A stretch of 33,878 nt of DNA from Flavobacteriales bacterium. Its GTDB lineage: Bacteria > Bacteroidota > Bacteroidia > Flavobacteriales_D > Crocinitomicaceae. Where the stretch lies: NCBI GenBank assembly GCA_947453795.1, contig CANGIC010000008.1:1-33878 (forward strand), written 5' to 3'. Shown here piece by piece: positions 1 through 6,427 of this stretch; the stretch's first letter is position 1, and each line of letters starts with the position of its first letter. The notes below the pieces were generated by a model. The model did no database searches. It worked only from the letters and a program-made list of their open reading frames with translations, and was not told where the DNA came from. Both the position numbers and the translations under genes were made by a program.

Positions 1-1665
1 ATGCATGCCATTTTGCACGATAACTACGATTTAAGAGATCCAATTGATGCCAACTCTGTTCCTCACGTAGTGGCAGAAGCAACATTGAATTATCCCGCTA
101 CAGCGGGTGCTTGGGTGCGCAAGTCAGTGCCTTTTGTGTACAGCGGAGCAGCATCTGCCAACACTTATATTCTTGTAACTTTTACTACGAACCAAACACC
201 AGGTGGAGGTGCGGCGAATGACGAAGTATTGATCGATGATGTGGAGTTGATTTATGTGCCAAAACCATCATTCACACCAGCTACAGCTTCGGTATGTCAA
301 GGTGGAACGGTGAACTTCACGAACACATCTACAAATTATCCTACAACCTATTCTTGGTCATTCCCTGGTGGATCGCCATCAACGAGCACGGCAACAAATC
401 CTTCCGTGACTTACAATACTCCAGGAACGTACAGTGTAACATTGACAGCAACAAACCAGTGGGGTAGCAAAACAATTACTCAAACGAATATCATTACAGT
501 AGGCGCTGCACCAGCAACACCAACGATTTCTGCGAGTGGACCAACATCTTTTTGTTCTGGTGGTTCTGTCGTTTTAACCTCAAGTCAGGCCACAGGTAAT
601 ACATGGTCTAACACAGGAACAAGCGCCGCAATTACGGTTTCTACTTCAGGAACATATTCAGTGACTTACACAGATGCACTTGGTTGTACAGCGACATCTG
701 CCCCAACTGTGGTGACGGTCAATACGACACCAGCAGCGCCAACGGTAACGGCGAACGGTCCAACAACATTTTGTACGGGCGGTTCGGTTGTTTTAACCTC
801 AAGTCAACCAACGGGTAATGTTTGGTCAAACTCTGCAGGTACTGGCGCATCCATAACAGTAACAACTTCTGGATCTTATTCAGTAACCTACACAGATGGA
901 AATGGATGTTCTGCAACATCAACAGCTACATCTGTTAGTGTGAGCAACGCGCCAATCCCAACTGTAAGCGCCTCCGCAACGGAAGTATGTAGTGGAGATT
1001 CCATCGTATTGACTTCATCTGCTGCTGATTCTTATTTGTGGAGCAATGGTGGTGGTACAACACAATCCATCACCGTAACATCAAGTGGAACGTACACGGT
1101 AACAGTTACTAACGCCAATGCATGTGATGGAGCAGGATCTTCAACACCAATCACTGTAACAGTGCTTCCTACACCAGTGGCAGCGGCAACATATACCGTA
1201 AATGGAAATGTGGTAACGTTCACAAATACGACAACGAACGGATCGTCTTATTCATGGGATTTTGGAGATGCTTCATCATCCATCGATGCTTCTCCGGTAC
1301 ATACCTTTGCTACAAACGGAACATTCACCGTAACATTAACAGCAACAGGAGGAAATGCGCTAACACTTTGTACGGATCAAACGACAATCACCATTACCAT
1401 CTCAGGTGTTGGATTGGATGAGCAAACAGCGTTAACAGGTGTTGTTGCCTCACCAAATCCATTTACAACAGCGGTGAATTTTGAAGGGTTGACTGAAACA
1501 GTTCAGTTCCAATTGTTCGACATGGCTGGAAAAGTAATAACTGAATCAAGCATTGCCCCTGAGTCATCGACAGTGGAGTTGATGAATTTAACTTCAGGTG
1601 TGTACTTCGCTCATTTGACAACTTCAACAGGAGCGCGTCAAATTGTGAAGTTGATTCGCAAATAA
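1..1665 (+). CDS. PKD/Ig-like repeat surface protein with T9SS sorting domain (5' partial)
   Basis: This is the C-terminal part of a large secreted protein, probably exported by the type IX system and anchored to or released from the cell surface. The first ~87 residues look like the end of a jelly-roll or carbohydrate-binding domain, closing with DEVLIDDVELIY. A PKD domain follows (about 88-168, with YSWSFPGG and TYSVTLTATN), then three similar Ig-like repeats of ~75 residues (about 170-390, each with a G-S-V-V-L-T-S-S or D-S-I-V-L-T-S-S strand), a second PKD domain (about 392-470, SYSWDFGDASS), and a type A sorting domain (about 478-554) starting ASPNPF and ending GVYFAHLTTSTGARQIVKLIRK. 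There is no signal peptide, and the ATG is the first base of the window, so the true start lies upstream. A strong hairpin terminator follows. The ligand or enzyme activity is unknown. Confidence 0.85.
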   Translation: MHAILHDNYDLRDPIDANSVPHVVAEATLNYPATAGAWVRKSVPFVYSGAASANTYILVTFTTNQTPGGGAANDEVLIDDVELIYVPKPSFTPATASVCQGGTVNFTNTSTNYPTTYSWSFPGGSPSTSTATNPSVTYNTPGTYSVTLTATNQWGSKTITQTNIITVGAAPATPTISASGPTSFCSGGSVVLTSSQATGNTWSNTGTSAAITVSTSGTYSVTYTDALGCTATSAPTVVTVNTTPAAPTVTANGPTTFCTGGSVVLTSSQPTGNVWSNSAGTGASITVTTSGSYSVTYTDGNGCSATSTATSVSVSNAPIPTVSASATEVCSGDSIVLTSSAADSYLWSNGGGTTQSITVTSSGTYTVTVTNANACDGAGSSTPITVTVLPTPVAAATYTVNGNVVTFTNTTTNGSSYSWDFGDASSSIDASPVHTFATNGTFTVTLTATGGNALTLCTDQTTITITISGVGLDEQTALTGVVASPNPFTTAVNFEGLTETVQFQLFDMAGKVITESSIAPESSTVELMNLTSGVYFAHLTTSTGARQIVKLIRK

Positions 1666-1684
1666 TACTATTCACATGAATTAG

Positions 1685-1717
1685 GAATACGACTCGAAAG
1701 GGTCGTATTCTTTATTT
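1685..1717 (+). terminator. Intrinsic terminator after the PKD surface protein
   Basis: A perfect 9-bp inverted repeat, GAATACGAC (1685-1693) and GTCGTATTC (1702-1710), has an 8-nt loop and is followed by the T-rich stretch TTTATTTTAT. It lies 20 bp after the stop codon at 1663-1665. The next gene starts only 13 bp downstream, so that receptor gene either depends on read-through or has a promoter overlapping this hairpin. Confidence 0.8.
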
Positions 1718-1729
1718 TATATCCTTACT

Positions 1730-4186
1730 ATGAAACGATACATTCTTTTTTTGGTGGTTTGCATTTTGTCGGGTACAGCACTTGCGCAAAATGGTAAAAT
1801 TTCTGGAACAGTGCGTGACGATAAAGGAGAGCCATTAACGGGCGCTTCGGTCATCTACAAAAAGGATGTCACTATCGGTGCAGTCACAGATGGCAAAGGG
1901 AATTATACCCTCGAAGTTCCATCAGGGGACGCCTTATTGATTTGTCGTTTCACGGGCATGATAACAGATACTTTAACGGTTACAGTTATTGCCAATAAGA
2001 CGGTATTGCGTGATATCGTGTTGACGAACTATGTGCAAGAAATTGAAGGGGTAGAGGTGAAGGTAGGAAAGTTCGATAAGCCCATTGAGGAACAAACGGT
2101 TTCCATGCAAATCATCAAACCAGCAATCATTGAAAATAAAAATACACGAAGCATAGAAACAGCTTTGGACCAAACACCAGGATTGAACATTCTAGATGGT
2201 GAACCTCAGATTCGTGGGGGAAGTGGTTTTACTTTTGGGGTTGGTTCAAAAGTAGCGGTTATTGTGGATGATATGCCGATGTTATCAGGAGATGCAGGTC
2301 GTCCTGAATGGGGATTCATTCCAGTAGAGAATATCAACCAAATTGAGGTCATTAAAGGTGCAGCATCCGTATTGTCAGGTAGTTCGGCACTCTCTGGTTC
2401 GGTGCACATCCGTACAGCTTACCCTGGAATTAAACCCTTGACAAAAGTCAATGTGTATTCTGGGATGTATTCAACGCCTAACGTGGATGGCGCGAAATGG
2501 GCCACTCAATATCCAGGCATTCATGGGGTGAATTTCTTGCATTCTCAAATGTTTGGTAACCTAGATTTAGTAGTAGGTGGAAACTTCAATTACGATCATG
2601 GATACATCGGACCGCCAATCACGGACTCAGTGGTTGCCTTGACTTATCCCGATACCATTACCAACTTTTCTGAAAAAGACCTAGTTTCTATTCGAGGGCG
2701 TTTGAACTTCAATTTGCGTTACCGATCAAAGAAGGTCAATGGCTTAAGTTATGGGGTAAACGGGAACTTCATGAAGATGCACACCAACATGCCTTTGGCG
2801 TGGTTGAACGATTCAACGGGCTTGTACCGAGCGTATCCTGGTGCCATTTTCTTGCAAGATCAATTCATTTTTAATCTTGACCCTTTTGTAAATATTTTCA
2901 CGCAAACCAATGGGAAACACAGCTTGCGTGGACGTTTGCTGCATGTCGAGAACAACATGAGTGCGAACCAATCCAACCGTGCAACAACCGCTTATGGCGA
3001 TTACATGTTTCAGAAGTCCTATCCACAGTTGAACAACCTTGATTTCATTGGTGGGGTGACAGGAACATTTACGGATTCGTACGCAAATATTTATGTGGGT
3101 TCGGGTAGTCCGAATAACCAAATGCTCAACATTTCGGCCTATACACAATTGGAAAGCAAGATCAAAAAGACCTTAAATCTTTCCGCTGGTGGACGGTTGG
3201 AATATTTTCAGTTGAACGATACCATTACGGCATTGAAGCCAATTTTCAGAGCCGGTGCAAGCATTAAATTGTACCAAGAAACTTATTTGCGCGCTTCTTA
3301 TGGTCAAGGATACCGTTTCCCGACGATTACAGAACGATTTATCAAGACCGGCGTTGGAAACTTTGGGGTATTCCCAAATCCAGGTTTAAAACCAGAAAGC
3401 AGCTGGAACGCAGAAATCGGGATCAAGCAAGGATTGAAATTTGGGAAATTGTTTGGGTACATCGACATCGCTGGTTTCTGGCAAGAATACCAAAATACAA
3501 TCGAATATATGTTTGGGGTATGGCACGAGTTGACCTCAGCACAAGCACTTGCATCAAGCGCAGGATTTAAATTCTTAAATACAGGGAATTCGCGTGTGCT
3601 TGGCATCGACGCATCGTTTTCTGGAATGGCGAAGATTGGTAAAAAATCTGAACTAACTTTTATGGCGGGTTACAATTACATTGTGCCAACGACATTAACA
3701 CCAGACTATGTGTATGCCACCGACTCGCTCAATCGTGTGTTCAGCTACAATTCGACATCACTTGACCCATCCAAAGGCATCTTAAAATACCGCTTCTTGC
3801 ACAATGTGAAGTTTGATGCAGAATGGGCGTACAACAAAAAGTTAGCTGTAGGTTTCAGTGCCAAGTACTTTAGTAAAATCATTAACATGGATGCCATCAT
3901 TAAAGATTTTGAAGATTTCACGAAAGACATTCCAAGTCTTCAAGATTTGAGATACATGGATTACTTCAATTCCCACCGTTTTGGCAACTGGATCTTTGAT
4001 GCACGCATTTCCTACAACCTCACGTCGATGCACAAAATCGCGCTCATTGGCAGCAATATTTTTAACCGAAGTTATTCCCTTCGTCCATTGAAAATTGAAC
4101 CACCACGCACCATCATGGTGCAATATACATGGAAGCTTGACCGCAACGAGAAGAAGAAAGAGACGAAAAATCGAACTGTTCTCTAA
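1730..4186 (+). CDS. TonB-dependent outer-membrane receptor with CarboxypepD_reg-like N-terminus
   Basis: An 818-residue receptor for TonB-driven uptake across the outer membrane. A signal peptide (MKRYILFLVVCILSGTALAQ) is followed by a carboxypeptidase-regulatory-like domain (about 22-105: ISGTVRDDKGEPLTGASVIY). A plug domain follows (about 118-225), with PGLNILDGEPQIRGGSGF, VAVIVDDMPML and the INQIEVIKGAASVLSGSSAL stretch typical of these receptors. The rest is a beta-barrel with alternating aromatic strands, including the conserved LKPESSWNAEIGIKQG segment. The C-terminus ends in a lysine-rich tail (DRNEKKKETKNRTVL) after the last strand. The substrate cannot be read from sequence. The gene immediately downstream is a riboswitch-controlled BtuG-like protein, so cobalamin is a reasonable guess, but the riboswitch lies 3' of this gene and cannot control it in cis. 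Iron-siderophore uptake remains possible. Confidence 0.9.
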   Translation: MKRYILFLVVCILSGTALAQNGKISGTVRDDKGEPLTGASVIYKKDVTIGAVTDGKGNYTLEVPSGDALLICRFTGMITDTLTVTVIANKTVLRDIVLTNYVQEIEGVEVKVGKFDKPIEEQTVSMQIIKPAIIENKNTRSIETALDQTPGLNILDGEPQIRGGSGFTFGVGSKVAVIVDDMPMLSGDAGRPEWGFIPVENINQIEVIKGAASVLSGSSALSGSVHIRTAYPGIKPLTKVNVYSGMYSTPNVDGAKWATQYPGIHGVNFLHSQMFGNLDLVVGGNFNYDHGYIGPPITDSVVALTYPDTITNFSEKDLVSIRGRLNFNLRYRSKKVNGLSYGVNGNFMKMHTNMPLAWLNDSTGLYRAYPGAIFLQDQFIFNLDPFVNIFTQTNGKHSLRGRLLHVENNMSANQSNRATTAYGDYMFQKSYPQLNNLDFIGGVTGTFTDSYANIYVGSGSPNNQMLNISAYTQLESKIKKTLNLSAGGRLEYFQLNDTITALKPIFRAGASIKLYQETYLRASYGQGYRFPTITERFIKTGVGNFGVFPNPGLKPESSWNAEIGIKQGLKFGKLFGYIDIAGFWQEYQNTIEYMFGVWHELTSAQALASSAGFKFLNTGNSRVLGIDASFSGMAKIGKKSELTFMAGYNYIVPTTLTPDYVYATDSLNRVFSYNSTSLDPSKGILKYRFLHNVKFDAEWAYNKKLAVGFSAKYFSKIINMDAIIKDFEDFTKDIPSLQDLRYMDYFNSHRFGNWIFDARISYNLTSMHKIALIGSNIFNRSYSLRPLKIEPPRTIMVQYTWKLDRNEKKKETKNRTVL

Positions 4187-4202
4187 TTATTGCGTAAATT
4201 CG

Positions 4203-4380
4203 TCCTGTCTTTGGTTCCACTTGGTGGATTAATAAGGAATCTGGTGTAAATCCAGAACTGTATCTGCAGCTGTAATTGCCGCATAATCTCTTTCAAAAAG
4301 TCACTGTCTGTCAAGATGGGAAGGCGAAAGGGAGTTGGTAAGAGTCAGAATACTTGCCCAAGACATGTAGAGAAGACTTC
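4203..4380 (+). promoter_or_regulatory. Cobalamin (B12) riboswitch
   Basis: The 294-bp gap between the receptor and the beta-propeller gene contains the conserved blocks of a cobalamin riboswitch in the right order. They are GGAATCTGGTGTAAATCCAG (4236-4255); the CTGCAGCTGTAA core (4264-4275); CACTG with a later GGGAAGGC (4302-4325); and a B12-box-like AGAGTCAGAATACTTGCC (4341-4358). Its position ~100 bp before the start at 4481, followed by a hairpin and T-run, suggests control of transcription of the downstream gene by adenosylcobalamin or a related cobamide. The element is compact. A weak TAAATTCG (4195-4202) just upstream could be the -7 promoter box, with one mismatch to TAnnTTTG. The match is by eye; a covariance-model search would settle boundaries and class. 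Confidence 0.88.
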
Positions 4381-4398
4381 AGAATAAAGTCGGACTCT

Positions 4399-4436
4399 AG
4401 CCCGAATAGTTTCATTCGGCTTGTCCTTCTTTTTTC
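4399..4436 (+). terminator. Probable riboswitch-controlled terminator
   Basis: AGCCCGAAT (4399-4407) pairs with ATTCGGCT (4414-4421) with one bulged C and a 6-nt loop, followed by TTGTCCTTCTTTTTTC. It sits between the riboswitch aptamer and the start codon at 4481, where the expression platform of a transcription-attenuating riboswitch is expected. The alternative antiterminator pairing was not worked out. Confidence 0.65.
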
Positions 4437-4480
4437 ATGCTTCTTGTTTTTAGTTTATTAACCGTTTAAAAACAGAACGA

Positions 4481-5764
4481 ATGAAAAAGGCAATCCTTGT
4501 CGTTGGACTTTGTGTGAGTGGCTTTACTTTCGCACAAAATTATGTAAATCAAGTCATCATCCTAAATGAAGGCTATTACGATTACGCAGCGTCCACCATT
4601 GTAACTCCTGTAACAATTGGGACTTACAACCCACAAAATCAGAATTATGTCGTTGTTGACACGCTTGAAAACATGCGCTTTGCATCAGATTTAATCGTTG
4701 CGGGTGATTTCTATTACGTGGCTGCAGACACTAAAATCTTTAAAATGGACATCAATACGCACCAGGAGCTCGCTTCAGTCACGTGTGGAGGTGTGCGCAA
4801 CTTGGCCATTTGGCAAAATAAATTGGTCGCTACACGCGGCGAATACCTAACGACGTATGATTCCTACCTGCATGTCTACGATGCCACAAACTTACAATTG
4901 CTCGCTTCGATTGATACGGTTCAAGGTCCGAAGTGGGCTTCGCAAAACATCGTGATCGACGGAAGTTCTGCCTACATCGCAGTAAATAATGGGTATGAGT
5001 GGGGAAATGAAAAAGGCATCGTTGGAAAACTTGATTTAAACACCTTAACGTATGGAAACGAGGTGGATCTTGGGGTCAATGGTACCAATCCAGACAATTT
5101 AGTGCGTTCAGGAAATTATATCTATTCGGTCAACAACAAAGATTGGAGCGGTGCATCTATTTCGCGCATTCCTTTGGATGGCTCGGCAGTAGCAACCATT
5201 TCTTTGTCAAGTGCATCAACGGGATGCGGAACTTCTGCTTTACGCGACAATAAATTGGTGTACCAAGTATCCATGGAAACGGTATTGAATGAGTTTGATG
5301 TGACCGTAATGAACAATGTTGGTCCTTTGAATGGATTTGCGAATGAATATTATGAGTTGGCGCAAGAACCGGTGAGTGGCAACATGTATGCTTCTTCAAC
5401 AGATTTCTTTTCCTATGGAACTGTGCGCATCTATGATGCATCAAACACGCTATTAACGAGCTTTGATGCTGGTGTTTCGCCAGGGACAATCGCATTTGAT
5501 GTGCGCGCTGCAGCGGGTGTCGAGAATTTTGATCAGTTCGTTGATCAGGTTTACCCAAATCCAACAACAGGGAAATTGTTTGCTACAGTAGGTTCAGATT
5601 GCACGGTGGAAATTACGTCAATCAATGGTCTGACTGTCTTTTCAGCGGAATTGACAGGGATTGGTGAGCAAATGATGGATTTAACGGGTCTAGCGAAGGG
5701 CGCTTATTTCGTTACATTTAACAATGGAAATCAAAAGACAATACAAAAAGTAGTGCTTGATTAA
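4481..5764 (+). CDS. BtuG-like secreted beta-propeller (YncE/DUF5074 type) with T9SS sorting domain
   Basis: A 427-residue secreted protein. A signal peptide (MKKAILVVGLCVSGFTFAQ) is followed by a YncE-like propeller region (about 20-350) that opens with QVIILNEGYYDYAASTIVTP and continues with repeated strand blades such as KIFKMDINTHQELASV, YLHVYDATNLQLLASI and IVGKLDLNTLTYGNEV. The end (about 355-427) is a type A sorting domain, with VYPNPTTGKLFA and GLAKGAYFVTFNNGNQKTIQ. The LNEG opening and propeller layout resemble BtuG of Bacteroides, a surface protein that binds B12 very tightly and passes it to BtuB. The cobalamin riboswitch directly upstream supports a B12 role. Known BtuG proteins are lipoproteins; this one lacks a lipobox and instead has a T9SS tail. 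The BtuG assignment is inference from fold and context; the T9SS tail is seen directly. Confidence 0.8.
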   Translation: MKKAILVVGLCVSGFTFAQNYVNQVIILNEGYYDYAASTIVTPVTIGTYNPQNQNYVVVDTLENMRFASDLIVAGDFYYVAADTKIFKMDINTHQELASVTCGGVRNLAIWQNKLVATRGEYLTTYDSYLHVYDATNLQLLASIDTVQGPKWASQNIVIDGSSAYIAVNNGYEWGNEKGIVGKLDLNTLTYGNEVDLGVNGTNPDNLVRSGNYIYSVNNKDWSGASISRIPLDGSAVATISLSSASTGCGTSALRDNKLVYQVSMETVLNEFDVTVMNNVGPLNGFANEYYELAQEPVSGNMYASSTDFFSYGTVRIYDASNTLLTSFDAGVSPGTIAFDVRAAAGVENFDQFVDQVYPNPTTGKLFATVGSDCTVEITSINGLTVFSAELTGIGEQMMDLTGLAKGAYFVTFNNGNQKTIQKVVLD

Positions 5765-5783
5765 GCACTTCTTACTAATTTGG

Positions 5784-5812
5784 ATCCCGAGCACTTCACT
5801 CGGGATTTTTTT
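5784..5812 (+). terminator. Intrinsic terminator abutting the next start codon
   Basis: ATCCCGAG (5784-5791) and CTCGGGAT (5799-5806) form a perfect 8-bp stem with a 7-nt loop, followed by seven T (5806-5812). It terminates the BtuG-like gene (stop 5762-5764). The T-run ends exactly one base before the ATG of the methyltransferase gene at 5813. Confidence 0.88.
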
Positions 5813-6400
5813 ATGACTGAACATTCATTTTTAAGTGCAAACTATTGGCAACAACGCTACCAATCCAATGAAACGGGATGGGACTTGGGTGCCGTTTCGC
5901 CGCCGTTAAAGGCCTACATGGATCAATTGACCAATAAAAATAGTCGGATTTTGATTCCAGGGGCGGGAAAAGCGTATGAAGCAGAATATCTTTTCCTGAA
6001 CGGGTTTACGCAGGTCCATGTCATTGACTTCGCTGCCGAACCCTTGGTGGAATTGAAAAATAGATGTCCAGGGTTTCCAGAAAACCAATTGCATGTGGGT
6101 GATTTTTTCGATTTGAACGGTGAGTTTGATTTGATTTTGGAACAAACACTGTTTTGTGCTTTGGATCCAAACTTACGGAATAACTATGCGAAGAAATGTG
6201 CATCCTTGCTGTCGGATGAAGGTGTGCTTGCTGGATTACTCTTTAACCGTGAATTTGAATCAGGTCCACCTTTCGGTGGGAAAAAGGAAGAATACGCGGT
6301 ACTATTCGCTCCCTATTTTTCAAAAATTCAAATGGAAGAGTGCTACAACTCCTTACCTGCGCGCGCTGGTTCAGAACTTTTTATCATCCTCCGAAAGTAG
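5813..6400 (+). CDS. TPMT-family SAM-dependent methyltransferase
   Basis: A 195-residue cytoplasmic methyltransferase of the thiopurine S-methyltransferase superfamily. It shows the family's N-terminal signature WQQRYQSNETGWDLGAVSPP, then motif I RILIPGAGKAYEAEYL, then VHVIDFAAEPL (acidic residue contacting SAM), then FDLILEQTLFCAL. Members methylate thiols, halides or selenium/tellurium compounds; the substrate here is unknown. An in-frame TTG at 5780 would lengthen the protein by 11 residues, but those codons lie inside a terminator hairpin, so the ATG at 5813 is the better start. No promoter was recognised between the hairpin and the start, so expression may depend on read-through or on an unrecognised promoter inside the upstream gene. 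Confidence 0.85.
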   Translation: MTEHSFLSANYWQQRYQSNETGWDLGAVSPPLKAYMDQLTNKNSRILIPGAGKAYEAEYLFLNGFTQVHVIDFAAEPLVELKNRCPGFPENQLHVGDFFDLNGEFDLILEQTLFCALDPNLRNNYAKKCASLLSDEGVLAGLLFNREFESGPPFGGKKEEYAVLFAPYFSKIQMEECYNSLPARAGSELFIILRK

Positions 6401-6416
6401 CGTTATATCTTCCTCG

Positions 6417-6424
6417 TATATTTG
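6417..6424 (+). promoter_or_regulatory. Candidate -7 promoter box (TATATTTG)
   Basis: TATATTTG matches the Bacteroidota -7 consensus TAnnTTTG exactly. It ends only 3 bp before the ATG at 6428, which would give a leaderless or nearly leaderless message, and no good -33 TTTG is visible. It could be chance. Confidence 0.35.
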
Positions 6425-6427
6425 TGT

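Noticed and set aside
2813-3148. 111-codon minus-strand frame inside the TonB receptor
   Set aside because: No start context, domain or signal is seen; it is a shadow of the receptor gene.
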